From: Zobellia roscoffensis
Lineage (GTDB): Bacteria > Bacteroidota > Bacteroidia > Flavobacteriales > Flavobacteriaceae
DNA: 64,000 nucleotides
Direction of reading: 5' to 3'
Assembly (NCBI RefSeq): GCF_015330165.1
Contig: NZ_JADDXT010000002.1
Span: 1,238,504-1,302,503, forward strand
The stretch's first letter is position 1; every line of letters begins with the position of its first letter. Under the pieces are notes generated by a model. It saw nothing but the letters and a program-made list of their open reading frames with translations, did no database searches and was not told the origin of the DNA. Positions 16,611 to 26,233 of this stretch are shown piece after piece. The translations under genes and the position numbers were made by a program.

Positions 16611-18161
16611 TTATTTAACAGTTACCTCAACCAATTGTTTTTTGGTGCCTCTCTTGGCATAAAATAAAAGATTATCCGAAGCCTCGTCAATAAAAGGTCT
16701 GGACACCATTATAGGCAACCTTACCTCTTTATCATCTACCAGCTTCTTGTATGATAGCTCTCCCTCTGCATCTACTTTGATGACGAACATATTTGGATTT
16801 CTACTAAAGCCTTGTTTGAACAGAATACGTTCTTTGCTCATTTTCTGCGGATTTTCACCAGAATTGATAAAGAAGTACATGTTTTCTCCTTCACCATACG
16901 CTGTATAAGAAGCATACGAAGCATCGCCCTGTGTAACTTCAGCCTTATTAATATTACGAGCCCACTCCATAGTACCAGAAGCATTAAGCTTAGCTAATAC
17001 AATGTCATTATAATGGTAGCGGTCCACTTTTTTGGTAGCACCTGCACCTATATCTTGTCCCGCGGTTACAAAATACTCCTCCGCACTGAACAAAATATCA
17101 TTGTTAGGCGTTATGTGGACACTCTTAAAAATAAGGTTCTTAATTTCTGCATCTACTTCACGACCAAATTTATCCAACATAAACTGATCCGAAAATGGAT
17201 TGTATTTCTTGGTTTTGATATCTAATGAATTTGCATTTAAATTAAAATACGCCAAACCGTTATATCTATTATCTTTTCTGTCTGCATAGAAGCCAACCAC
17301 TTTTAAATCGTTGCCCGTTAATACTGGCTTCAATGATTCTGGAAACCGTCCGGCGTCCGTAAATTCTTGTGTTTTGTATCCGTTTTCTGTGATTTTGACC
17401 AACTCATACTGGAATCTTCTTTCCTTTACATCAAACCTTCTTTTCTTGAAAAAGGCTTTTCCCATTAGGTACAATTCCTTTAAATCCTTTGAAACCTCTA
17501 TATTTTCGAATGCATAGTTCTTCTCCTCAATATTGGCACTAAAATCATACTCCAATTGAAGTTTCAGGTCGGTGCCAAAAAGATACATATGATATTTTTC
17601 ATCTCTACCTTCCCTATGGTGTACGGTTACCGCAAACGCCGATCTATCATCATTAAAATGGGTTGCAGTCGAAAATCCGTTGCCAAAACTCCGGTTGTAT
17701 TTGCTTATCGCAAGCGGATTCAAAACTTCTTTGGAAGGTATGGAAAGTAACTTTCTTTCCGTAAAATTGAACTCATCTAGCGGACTCTGATGTACCACAT
17801 AATTATAAGCTTCATCTCTATTACTGTAGACAAGTTCCAATAAGTACAGTTGTCCGTTCTTTACGAACCCATCAACCATATGCCTACCCGCGTATTTATA
17901 ATTAAAATCGGTTACAAGATTGAGTTCCGCGTCGTACACCTCAATAAAATGTCCTTTGGGTCTTAACGGCATACCGCCGTAATAGGTTCGCACTAGAACA
18001 GTCTGCTCTTGCGTAGAACGGTCTATAGATAGTACGGTAGAATATTTATACCTATCGGAATAATTTTCACCAAGCTTATATTCCACAGGAATTTTCTGTG
18101 CAGTTGATAACGTTAGGGTTGCTAAGAACAGCAGAGCCGTAAGGCCTTTTCGGGTTCGCAT
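16611..18161 (-). CDS. Secreted protein of unknown function, 516 aa
   Basis: A clear signal peptide (MRTRKGLTALLFLATLTLSTAQ) is followed by about 490 residues of repeated beta-rich stretches, such as YDAELNLVTDFNY and FGTDLKLQLEYDF. These short phrases of the form 'element plus Asp-x-x-Leu' suggest a propeller-like or beta-sandwich fold, but I recognise no named family. No lipobox or C-terminal sorting domain is visible. It lies 22 bp downstream of the crotonase gene on the same strand, so co-transcription is possible but a functional link is not implied. Confidence 0.7.
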   Translation of the reverse strand: MRTRKGLTALLFLATLTLSTAQKIPVEYKLGENYSDRYKYSTVLSIDRSTQEQTVLVRTYYGGMPLRPKGHFIEVYDAELNLVTDFNYKYAGRHMVDGFVKNGQLYLLELVYSNRDEAYNYVVHQSPLDEFNFTERKLLSIPSKEVLNPLAISKYNRSFGNGFSTATHFNDDRSAFAVTVHHREGRDEKYHMYLFGTDLKLQLEYDFSANIEEKNYAFENIEVSKDLKELYLMGKAFFKKRRFDVKERRFQYELVKITENGYKTQEFTDAGRFPESLKPVLTGNDLKVVGFYADRKDNRYNGLAYFNLNANSLDIKTKKYNPFSDQFMLDKFGREVDAEIKNLIFKSVHITPNNDILFSAEEYFVTAGQDIGAGATKKVDRYHYNDIVLAKLNASGTMEWARNINKAEVTQGDASYASYTAYGEGENMYFFINSGENPQKMSKERILFKQGFSRNPNMFVIKVDAEGELSYKKLVDDKEVRLPIMVSRPFIDEASDNLLFYAKRGTKKQLVEVTVK

Positions 18162-18183
18162 AAGTAGGTTTTAAGCGGACATG

Positions 18184-18963
18184 CTACTTGCCAGGAAAAC
18201 TGGCCTTCCGCTTTTCTAAAAATGCAGAAGTACCTTCCTTAAAGTCTTCGGTACCAAAACAGGCACCAAAAGCTTTTATTTCTTCGTCATATCCATTACT
18301 GTTCTTAAAACCCGCATTTACGGCTTTTATTGCGTAACTAATTGCAACTGGGGAGTTATTCGATATCTTGCTTGCCATCTTCTTACAAAACTCAATCAGC
18401 TCTTCCTGCGACACTACGTGGTTAACCAACCCATAATCTAAAGCACGTTCTACATCTACCATGCCTGCCGTCATAATAAGTTCAAGCGCTCTTCCTTTAC
18501 CAATAAGTTGTGGTAAACGCTGCGTACCACCGTAACCTGGAATAACACCAAGCGACACTTCAGGGAGCCCCATTCTGGCGTTATGGCTAGCCACTCTAAA
18601 ATGACATGCCATGGCAAGTTCTAGCCCACCACCCAACGCAAAGCCATTAACGGCGGCAATAATCGGTTTAGAGAGGTTCTCTACAAAGTCAAAAAGAATG
18701 GCATGGCCTTTAGCTGATAATTTACCGCCCTTCTTTTCAGAATAATCAGCAAACTCAGAAATATCAGCTCCAGCAACAAAAGCCTTCTCTCCGCTGCCCG
18801 TTAAAATAATTACTTGCACTGATTTCTTTTCCTCCAAAGCCTTAAATGCCTCATGTAATTCTTGAATAGTTTCGCTATTTAGAGCGTTTAATTTAGACGG
18901 ACGATTAATAGTTACAATAGCTGTTGATGTGCTATCATCTATGAGAATATTATTGAATTTCAT
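18184..18963 (-). CDS. Enoyl-CoA hydratase/isomerase family protein
   Basis: This 259-aa crotonase-fold enzyme shows the oxyanion-hole segments FVAGADISEF and NGFALGGGLELAMAC and the two Glu positions expected of true hydratases (in GGGLELA and LPEVSLG). PGYGGTQRLP completes the signature. It most likely hydrates 2-enoyl-CoA in fatty acid or amino acid degradation, though isomerase or other crotonase activities cannot be excluded. No other beta-oxidation gene is nearby. The ATG at 18963 gives the usual family length. Confidence 0.9.
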   Translation of the reverse strand: MKFNNILIDDSTSTAIVTINRPSKLNALNSETIQELHEAFKALEEKKSVQVIILTGSGEKAFVAGADISEFADYSEKKGGKLSAKGHAILFDFVENLSKPIIAAVNGFALGGGLELAMACHFRVASHNARMGLPEVSLGVIPGYGGTQRLPQLIGKGRALELIMTAGMVDVERALDYGLVNHVVSQEELIEFCKKMASKISNNSPVAISYAIKAVNAGFKNSNGYDEEIKAFGACFGTEDFKEGTSAFLEKRKASFPGK

Positions 18964-19010
18964 ATAGCTGTTTTTTAATGTGATGTTCTAAATTTATTAA
19001 CCCATGCCAC

Positions 19011-20498
19011 CTATTTCACCAGTGGAAACTTTACTGAAAATACAGTTCCCTTGCCTGGTTTTGATGTAAAACTAATATGGCCCTTGTAGGTTTCTACAAT
19101 ATTTTTAACCATACCAAGCCCAAGACCCATTCCACTTGATTTTGTGGTAAACTTAGGTTCAAATATTTTCTCTTTGAAACCCTCTTCAATACCAATACCA
19201 TTGTCTGCCACACAGATTTTGGCAAAATCACTATCTGATGATACGGATACTACAATATGCGGCTCATCTACTTCCGGAATGGCTTGAATAGCATTTTTTA
19301 CCAAATTAGTTACCACACGTATGAGTTGAGTACGGTCTAATTTCGTAATAATTTCTTCTTCCTCAGATATAAAGTGAATATAATCTTCGTTAAAAATGTC
19401 TAATGCCAAGCGAACAATTTCAACTATGTTTAAGGTTTCGTTTTGTTGTGCCGGCATTTCAGCAAAGTTGGAAAATGCAGAAGCAATACTACTCATGGTA
19501 TCAATTTGCTGAATAAGCGTTTTAGAAAATTCGGCAATTTTAGTATCTATATTTGGGTCTTGCGAATCAAATTTTCGTTCAAAACTCTGAACGGTAAGTC
19601 GCATAGGTGTCAACGGGTTTTTAATTTCATGTGCCACCTGCTTTGCCATCTCTCGCCAAGCTTGCTCCCTTTCACTACGGGCCAGTTTTACAGCACTATG
19701 CTCTAATTCGTCTATCATGGCATTATAGGAACTTACCAATTTTTCAATTTCCTCACTAGGGTTATCAATTAGTATTTTCTGATTACTTTTTCTCAAGTCA
19801 GTCCTATCCAACATATCAGAAATAGTCTGTAATGAACGTGTTATATAGGTTGATATGAAGTACGCCAAACCAATAGCAATAAGCAACATTAAGAAATAGA
19901 CTCCTCCCAGACGCATAAGAAACTCTCTAAGTTCCATATTATTAAAAGAATCATCCTCGTAATAAGGCAAGTTTAAAATACCAATTGGTTTAAACCTTTT
20001 GTCATTGATATAGGTATATGACGCTTTGTAATTATCTCCCGCCAAGGCTTTCTGGTCTACAAACCTTTTCGTGGGACTAGTCTCTAATAGACTTAAAATA
20101 GATGGACTTAAACAGTTTGCTATAGAATCGACTTCAAATTTAGCTCTGGAGCTTTTTATTAGCTGGCCTTCTAAGTCATAAATATTGAGGCGTTGGTTCT
20201 GAACATTGGCAATCTCGTAAATTTCCTCATTAAAAATTAATCCTAAATTTTTGGTTGTGACCGGGTATGTAGTTTTCTTTAAAACGTACTCTACGCTTTG
20301 CTTCACTTGCTCCTCTTTACGTTCCAAACGATCCGAATGATAATCCTCTGATTGCTCTTTATACTGATACACAGTAACGCCAGCAATCAAGATAGAAGCT
20401 ATGACCACGAGTAGAATCATAGATAAGAAGATGCGTGACCTTAACGAAAGTTTTGTGAACAAAAGACTTGATTTTACATCAAAGGTAGCAAATATCAC
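19011..20498 (-). CDS. NtrY-like sensor histidine kinase
   Basis: This kinase has an N-terminal helix (about residues 21-43), a periplasmic sensing region of about 150 residues, a second helix (about 198-218), a HAMP domain, HisKA with H290 in KQVAHEIKNPLTPMRL, and an HATPase domain with N (NLVKNAIQA), G1 (DNGIG) and G2 (GMGLGLG) boxes. The EIKNPLTPMRL signature is NtrY-like. The longest frame starts at a GTG at 20498, but a -7 box (20487-20480) lies inside it. A TTG at 20462, giving MFTKLSLRSRIFL, may be the real start (483 aa). No partner regulator is adjacent. Confidence 0.9.
   Translation of the reverse strand: MIFATFDVKSSLLFTKLSLRSRIFLSMILLVVIASILIAGVTVYQYKEQSEDYHSDRLERKEEQVKQSVEYVLKKTTYPVTTKNLGLIFNEEIYEIANVQNQRLNIYDLEGQLIKSSRAKFEVDSIANCLSPSILSLLETSPTKRFVDQKALAGDNYKASYTYINDKRFKPIGILNLPYYEDDSFNNMELREFLMRLGGVYFLMLLIAIGLAYFISTYITRSLQTISDMLDRTDLRKSNQKILIDNPSEEIEKLVSSYNAMIDELEHSAVKLARSEREQAWREMAKQVAHEIKNPLTPMRLTVQSFERKFDSQDPNIDTKIAEFSKTLIQQIDTMSSIASAFSNFAEMPAQQNETLNIVEIVRLALDIFNEDYIHFISEEEEIITKLDRTQLIRVVTNLVKNAIQAIPEVDEPHIVVSVSSDSDFAKICVADNGIGIEEGFKEKIFEPKFTTKSSGMGLGLGMVKNIVETYKGHISFTSKPGKGTVFSVKFPLVK
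20480..20487 (-). promoter_or_regulatory. Candidate -7 box for the NtrY-like kinase
   Basis: Minus-strand TACCTTTG lies 11 bp inside the longest reading frame and 18 bp before an in-frame TTG at 20462. If used, it rules out the GTG at 20498 as the start. Confidence 0.35.
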
Positions 20499-20580
20499 GC
20501 CATTTTAAATATGTTCATAGGCTTCTCAAAACTGACTAAATTCCAGTATTCTACAAAGCTAATTTTACTACAGACAAGAG

Positions 20581-21123
20581 TTATGCTTCAGGGTTTTTAG
20601 ACCTTATACTTTTATATATTCTGATGCCAAGCATTAAGAGGACTCCTAGAACAATAATTCCGACAACACCAAAAATCCAATTGAACGCATTTTTAAGAAT
20701 CACCAGAAACACTACAGCGAATAAAATAAGTGTAGCTCCCTCATTAAAAATACGCATGAATTTTGAACTGTACTTTACCTCATTGCGTTGGAGTTGCTTA
20801 AATATCTGATGTGTCTTAAAGTGATACAATATCAATAGTAAAACAAAAACAAGTTTTACGTGCATCCAAGGTTGTTCCAACCAGGCAGGAACCAAAACCA
20901 ACAACCAAACGGCAAAAAAAACAGCCAATATAGCCGATGGCCAAGTTATAATAAACCACAACCGTTTGGCCATGAGCTGTAATTGCTTGGTAAGAATTTC
21001 CTTTTCAGGAGAAGCTTTATGGGAGGCCTCAATATGATAGATAAATAGGCGTGGTATATAGAACAAGCCTGCGAACCATGTAATCACAAAAATAAGATGT
21101 AATGCTTTTATGTATTCGTACAA
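20581..21123 (-). CDS. hemJ: Protoporphyrinogen IX oxidase HemJ
   Basis: This 180-aa membrane protein with four to five helices matches HemJ (UPF0093; also labelled CopD-like). Key marks are H9 in IKALHLIFVITWFAGLFY and the basic residues after RLFIYH. HemJ oxidises protoporphyrinogen IX to protoporphyrin IX, the step before ferrochelatase, whose gene lies 4 kb away; no HemG or HemY is present. The start is a TTG at 21123, with no in-frame ATG giving the conserved N-terminus, and a -7 box (21156-21149) 25 bp upstream. It stands apart from the main hem cluster. Confidence 0.88.
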   Translation of the reverse strand: MYEYIKALHLIFVITWFAGLFYIPRLFIYHIEASHKASPEKEILTKQLQLMAKRLWFIITWPSAILAVFFAVWLLVLVPAWLEQPWMHVKLVFVLLLILYHFKTHQIFKQLQRNEVKYSSKFMRIFNEGATLILFAVVFLVILKNAFNWIFGVVGIIVLGVLLMLGIRIYKSIRSKNPEA

Positions 21124-21148
21124 CGGACCAAGCTTTAGAATTGCCGTT

Positions 21149-21156
21149 CAAAGTTA
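21149..21156 (-). promoter_or_regulatory. Candidate -7 box for hemJ
   Basis: Minus-strand TAACTTTG ends 25 bp before the TTG start of hemJ. Confidence 0.45.
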
Positions 21157-21307
21157 GGAAAAACTACAAACTCCTTTCATATAACCCAAAAACGAATTTT
21201 TCCGAACGATCCTTTGCTTCATTAAACCCTTATATATTTAGAAGAATGCTTAATTTAGAGCAACCCATATTTTAAACTATCATCTCTTGAAAATTATTAA
21301 AAACGAA

Positions 21308-22102
21308 ATGACACCGGAAGATTTCCAGACACTTAGCAACGCAAAGCAAAAAATGGAGCAAATAGGATGGGCCATGCAAGGCCTTAATAAAATGGGGAAT
21401 GTTATAGAGAGTAGGATACAATTGCTTCCCCAAAAACAACGTGATTGGATTCAGCAGATTACGTACAAAGTTCTACATACAGTGGTAAAAACCAATTTGA
21501 TCTCAATGAGCAAAAAATCAAAAACCACACCTATGAACAATTTGTACAAGGCATTGGTCACTTCATCAGGGGCTATTGGGGGAGCTTTAGGAGCGAGTGC
21601 TTTCGCGGTTGACCTAACATTGGCTACCAAACTCATGATGCGCTCCATTATGGATATTGCCCGTAGTGAGGGAGAGGACCTAGATTCGCTAGATTCACAA
21701 TTGGCCTGTTTACAAGTATTCGCTTTAGGGGGTAAGAGCAAACACGATGACAATCTTGATACGGGATATTATGCCACAAAATTAGCCATGAGTTCCGCGG
21801 TGAAAGGCGCTACCGGAATTGCTGGGAAAACCGTAACTACCCTACTCAATACAACAGGAAATCCTCTTTTGCAACTCATAGCCCAAGTGGCATCTCGCTT
21901 TAGCGTTCAAGTTTCGGAGAAATTTGTGGCCCAAGCTATACCCATAGTAGGCGCTGCTGGTGGGGCTACTATTAATTTGGCGTTCATTGACCATTTTCAA
22001 AATATGGCCCACGCGCATTTTAGCATCAGGCGATTGGAACGCAAATATGGAGAAGAGCAGATTAGGTTGAAATACGAAGAGTTGACTGTTACCAAAGTTT
22101 AA
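21308..22102 (+). CDS. EcsC family protein
   Basis: This roughly 264-aa protein of the EcsC family shows a glycine- and alanine-rich central stretch (SSGAIGGALGASAFAVDLTL) and a second such stretch near the C-terminus (PIVGAAGGATINLAFIDHF), which may associate with membranes. EcsC is named from the Bacillus Ecs transporter operon, but its role is unknown and no ABC transporter is adjacent here. The frame also opens at a TTG at 21287; the ATG at 21308 is preferred. It diverges from hemJ. Confidence 0.85.
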   Translation: MTPEDFQTLSNAKQKMEQIGWAMQGLNKMGNVIESRIQLLPQKQRDWIQQITYKVLHTVVKTNLISMSKKSKTTPMNNLYKALVTSSGAIGGALGASAFAVDLTLATKLMMRSIMDIARSEGEDLDSLDSQLACLQVFALGGKSKHDDNLDTGYYATKLAMSSAVKGATGIAGKTVTTLLNTTGNPLLQLIAQVASRFSVQVSEKFVAQAIPIVGAAGGATINLAFIDHFQNMAHAHFSIRRLERKYGEEQIRLKYEELTVTKV

Positions 22103-22162
22103 CGCTTTACTCTCTTTTCAGTGTAATTTCATTACATTTAACCATAACTCAATTATAAAACT

Positions 22163-23491
22163 ATGAAAACTCAACTCAACTTCCTCCTAAGGAAGAACAC
22201 GCATATGGCAGCTTTTTTGCTGTTTTTGTGCGCAACGATTACCGTGCAAGCACAAGAATTCTTGTATGGCGATGCCCTACCGGACGCTCCCGAACTTTCC
22301 AATAGAGGCGAACATACCGTTGGCGTACGTACGCTTAACATTACACATAAGAATCAGGTTGATATTTTAAACTCAAAAGGAGGTGCAGACCCAATGTATG
22401 ATAGGCCTCTTACCATAGAGGTTTGGTATCCTTCAGAAGCACCAACGGACAAAGGCGCTACCGTAACTTATGAAGAGGTAATGGGCACCAGAGGTGATAC
22501 TTTACGTCCATTGGTGCCTTTTTCTTTTAAAGGAAGAGCTTACCGGGATGCCTCGCCCAAAGCAACTACTGGCGGATATCCATTAATTGTGGTATCTCAC
22601 GGATATGTGGGCTCAAGGTACTTAATGACCTATTTAACCGAAAACTTGGCGTCAAAAGGATACGTAGTAGTTTCCATAGACCATACGGATTCAACTTTTA
22701 AGGATGCCAATGCATTTCAAAGCACCTTGTTGAACCGTGCTAAGGACATTAAATTCGTAATTAATACGATAGTCGAAAAAGGAAATTCAGCATCAAAAGA
22801 CCAACTTTCAGGAATGATAGATGTTGAAAATATTGGTATTGTTGGATATTCCATGGGTGGCTACGGTGTTTTAAATGTTGGAGGAGCTGGCTATAGCGAT
22901 GGACTTACAGCTTTCTTTGGACAAATGACCGGAGGTAGCTCGGCAATTTCTGCTCTCGCTGCTAGCAATGCAGAATATCAAAAACAAATAGATCCAAGAA
23001 TTAAGGCTGTAGTTGCTTTTGCTCCTTGGGGTATGGAACGAGGTGTTTGGGATGCCAACGGATTGGCAGGTCTAAAAAAACCAACACTTTTTATAGCGGG
23101 CGACCAAGATGATATTTCTGGTTACGAAAAAGGTATTAAAGCAATTTATGAGGGCGCTGTTAATGCAGACCGATATTTGCTTACCTATAAAAATGCGAGA
23201 CATAACGTAGCTCCGAACCCTCCACCAGCGGAAGCTCTTCAACCCGGTTTACATATTGATGAATATTACAGATATGCCGAACCTTCTTGGGACCAAAGAA
23301 AAATCAACAACATTAACCAGCACTTTCTAACCGCTTTTTTAGGAACACATCTTAAAGGAGAAAACAACGATGCGTATTTAAATATTCCCAAAGAATCTAA
23401 CGAGCAAGACTGGCACGGTTTCAAACCTAGGTCTTCAACAGGTATGGAACTTAGACATGCTAAAGCTGCGGGAGTGAATATGAAACAATAA
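22163..23491 (+). CDS. Secreted alpha/beta hydrolase
   Basis: This 442-aa exported hydrolase has a signal peptide ending near QAQ (residue 31). The nucleophile elbow is GYSMGG with S230, the oxyanion region is VVSHGYVGSRY, the acid is likely in AGDQDDIS, and the His is in NARHNV. The length and layout resemble platelet-activating-factor acetylhydrolase or dienelactone-hydrolase-like esterases. The natural ester is unknown. It stands alone, with EcsC upstream and a convergent MATE gene downstream. Confidence 0.85.
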   Translation: MKTQLNFLLRKNTHMAAFLLFLCATITVQAQEFLYGDALPDAPELSNRGEHTVGVRTLNITHKNQVDILNSKGGADPMYDRPLTIEVWYPSEAPTDKGATVTYEEVMGTRGDTLRPLVPFSFKGRAYRDASPKATTGGYPLIVVSHGYVGSRYLMTYLTENLASKGYVVVSIDHTDSTFKDANAFQSTLLNRAKDIKFVINTIVEKGNSASKDQLSGMIDVENIGIVGYSMGGYGVLNVGGAGYSDGLTAFFGQMTGGSSAISALAASNAEYQKQIDPRIKAVVAFAPWGMERGVWDANGLAGLKKPTLFIAGDQDDISGYEKGIKAIYEGAVNADRYLLTYKNARHNVAPNPPPAEALQPGLHIDEYYRYAEPSWDQRKINNINQHFLTAFLGTHLKGENNDAYLNIPKESNEQDWHGFKPRSSTGMELRHAKAAGVNMKQ

Positions 23492-23521
23492 AGAACTTAC
23501 CTAGGTCCGGAGGAGGCTGAC

Positions 23522-24910
23522 TTAAGCCTCTTCTGGGACTAAGGTATTCTTAATTTCGTTCCTCAAATAGAAACCCGTTACAATTGTAGCCAACACATCT
23601 GCTACGGGAAAGGAAAGCCAAACACCCAGTTCCCCCATATAGTTGGGTAAAATCAAAATAAGTGGTATAAAGAAGAAACCCTGTCTAGACAAGGTAAGTA
23701 ACAACGCCGGTACAGCTTTCCCTATTGCTTGAAAATAAGCGGCACCTATTAACTGTAACGCAATAATTGGCGTTGCAGCAAATACCAACCGCATAGCTAG
23801 AGGTATGTGTTCTAAAACATACGCATTGGCCGCCAAATCATGTGCCGATTGCCCTGCTCTATCACTCAAAAACAGAGAAGCTATTTCTTGCGGAAAGCTC
23901 ATAAGCCCAATAAATACAACGGCTGCCAATAGTGATGCATATTTAATAGCTGTATTAATAGATTCTCGTACCCTTTGGTATTTTTTTGCTCCGTAATTAA
24001 ATCCCGCTATAGGCAAGAATCCTTGGGTAACGCCAAATACAGGAAACAGCGCAAACATTAACATACGACCAATAATGGCATAAACCGCAACCATAGCCTC
24101 ACCACCAAGGCCAAAAAGTATATTATTCATTAGCAAATAGACCACACTCGTGGTAGCTTGTCTGGATAAGGTTACAAAACCTAAAGACCCAATTTCTTTT
24201 ATAATCGGCAAATCAAGCCGAAAACATGCCGGACTAAGCTTGAGTTCGGATTTTTTAGATAGAAAAAAGTAGAAGACATATGCTGCACACAATACGTAGC
24301 CAACGGTAGTAGCCCAGGCCGCCCCTTCCATACCCCAATCAAAAATATAAATGAATATATAGTCCATAAGAAGGTTTCCTACGGAAGGTATAATCATGGC
24401 AATCATGGCAAATTTAGGCTTCCCTTCTGCACGGATGACCGTATTTCCCATCATACAAAGCGCCAAAAAAGGCACTCCATAAAGCACAATAGTATAGTAA
24501 ATCTTGGCAGGCTCAAAGATGGTTCCTTTACCACCAAAAGCAGGTATGAGGACATCAATATAATAGAGTCCCAATGCCACCATTACCGTGGTAATCAACA
24601 GCGTTAACGTAATTTGATTACCAAAGGTCTTTATGGCCTTTGCGTGGTTATCCGCCCCAAGAGCCCTAGAAATAATACTTGCTCCTCCAATACCTATGGC
24701 CATCCCTAAAGCCCCAATAAAAAAGGATACAGGAAGAACTACATTGATAGCGGCTATGGCAATAGAGCCAATCCAATTACCAACAAAAATAGAGTCTACC
24801 AGTATATTAAGAGACATCACCAAAATACCAATAGAAGCTGGCAAGGCCTGTTTTACCAAAAGCTTACCAATTGGTTCCGACCCTAACTGTTCCGATGATA
24901 CTTTAGCCAT
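23522..24910 (-). CDS. MATE family efflux transporter
   Basis: This 462-aa multidrug/Na+ or H+ antiporter has twelve predicted helices in two similar halves; the N-terminal half opens with EPIGKLLVKQALPASIGILVMSLN and contains GNWIGS and GIGGASIISRALG, typical of the DinF/NorM-like branch. It exports cationic compounds across the inner membrane; the substrate cannot be predicted. Its stop lies 30 bp from the convergent hydrolase gene. The ferrochelatase gene lies 32 bp upstream in the same direction, so read-through is possible. Confidence 0.92.
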   Translation of the reverse strand: MAKVSSEQLGSEPIGKLLVKQALPASIGILVMSLNILVDSIFVGNWIGSIAIAAINVVLPVSFFIGALGMAIGIGGASIISRALGADNHAKAIKTFGNQITLTLLITTVMVALGLYYIDVLIPAFGGKGTIFEPAKIYYTIVLYGVPFLALCMMGNTVIRAEGKPKFAMIAMIIPSVGNLLMDYIFIYIFDWGMEGAAWATTVGYVLCAAYVFYFFLSKKSELKLSPACFRLDLPIIKEIGSLGFVTLSRQATTSVVYLLMNNILFGLGGEAMVAVYAIIGRMLMFALFPVFGVTQGFLPIAGFNYGAKKYQRVRESINTAIKYASLLAAVVFIGLMSFPQEIASLFLSDRAGQSAHDLAANAYVLEHIPLAMRLVFAATPIIALQLIGAAYFQAIGKAVPALLLTLSRQGFFFIPLILILPNYMGELGVWLSFPVADVLATIVTGFYLRNEIKNTLVPEEA

Positions 24911-24942
24911 TCTTTATTCCTGTTAAGCCCTATTTTACAGAT

Positions 24943-25974
24943 TTACGCAGGCAAAGCGCCTGTAGTTTGCCAGTCCTTAATCCAATTAGCCATAACTTTT
25001 ACCCACGTATCACTTTCGTTCAAACAGGGAATGTGTTTGTATTCCTTTCCTCCGGCTTCTTGAAATTGATGTTGTCCTTCCATGGCAATCTCCTCTAGTG
25101 TTTCCAAACAATCGGCAACAAAAGCAGGTGTAATAACAGCGAGATTCTTTATACCTTCTTTAGGGAAACGTTCAAATTCAAAATCGGTATACGGTTTTAA
25201 CCATGGGTCGTTAGGAAGACGCGATTGAAAAGAATTACTCACTTTGTCCGCGGGAAGGTTCAAATATGCCTTTACGGATTCCGTCGTATCAAAACACTGG
25301 TGACGGTAGCAAGTATTATGCGCCACGGAGTTGGTCTGACAGCATTTACCATCTATTTTACAATGAAAACGGGTAGGATCAGATTTGCGAATATGTCTTT
25401 CCGGAATACCATGGTACGAAAATAAGATGTGATCATAATCAAACCCTTCAAGGCTTTCTGCAATTCGTTCTGAAAGTACACGAACATACTCTGGGTTTTT
25501 ATAAAAAGGAGGCAGGGTAGTCAATTTCATATTCGGAAAAAATGCTTCCTGCTCTTCCATCACTTTAACAACAACCGTTTCATAGGATGACATGGCATAA
25601 TGCGGGTATAACGGCACTAACAACACCTCATCTACACCCTTATCATATAATTCCTTCAAAGCATTTTTTATGGTCATGCTACCATAGCGCATTCCCAAAG
25701 CTATAGGCATATCTGAATGCTCTTTCAACTTGTTTGAAAACCGTTCTGAAATAACAATTAACGGAGAACCCTCTTCCCACCAAATTTTAGCGTAAGCTTC
25801 AGCGGACTTTTTAGGGCGAGTTTGTAAAATAATCCCTCGGACCAATATATTACGTAACCAATTGGGCACATCAATCACGCGTTCATCCATTAAAAATTCA
25901 TCTAAATAAGGCTTAACATCCTTAGCTGTGGGACTGTCTGGGGAACCCAAGTTAACCAATAAAACTCCTTTCAT
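24943..25974 (-). CDS. hemH: Ferrochelatase
   Basis: This 343-aa enzyme inserts Fe(II) into protoporphyrin IX, the last step of heme b synthesis. The catalytic His is H188 in FSYHGIPERH, and the N-terminal VNLGSPDSP and LMDERVIDVP motifs fit. A cysteine-rich insertion (C205, C211, C212, C222, C227) resembles the region that holds metal or a [2Fe-2S] cluster in some ferrochelatases. It is upstream of the MATE gene on the same strand and about 7 kb from hemA. Confidence 0.95.
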   Translation of the reverse strand: MKGVLLVNLGSPDSPTAKDVKPYLDEFLMDERVIDVPNWLRNILVRGIILQTRPKKSAEAYAKIWWEEGSPLIVISERFSNKLKEHSDMPIALGMRYGSMTIKNALKELYDKGVDEVLLVPLYPHYAMSSYETVVVKVMEEQEAFFPNMKLTTLPPFYKNPEYVRVLSERIAESLEGFDYDHILFSYHGIPERHIRKSDPTRFHCKIDGKCCQTNSVAHNTCYRHQCFDTTESVKAYLNLPADKVSNSFQSRLPNDPWLKPYTDFEFERFPKEGIKNLAVITPAFVADCLETLEEIAMEGQHQFQEAGGKEYKHIPCLNESDTWVKVMANWIKDWQTTGALPA

Positions 25975-26233
25975 AGCTTAGCAATACTTTTTTAATTATA
26001 AGACAGTTTATTTCACCATAAAGAACTTTCGGCTTTGAGGGAATACAGCTATCTTTAAGTGCCCATTTACTTGAGCAAACGTATAATTTTCACAAAAATA
26101 CGCCTTGAAACGTATCTAGAGTGCATGTTATTAAAATACTTTTTGATGCTACTATAGATTACATCAATTTTAGATGTGATTCAGACCTGTTGAATTATAA
26201 TAACAAGCTATTCTTGCCTTTGAACAATTTGCT

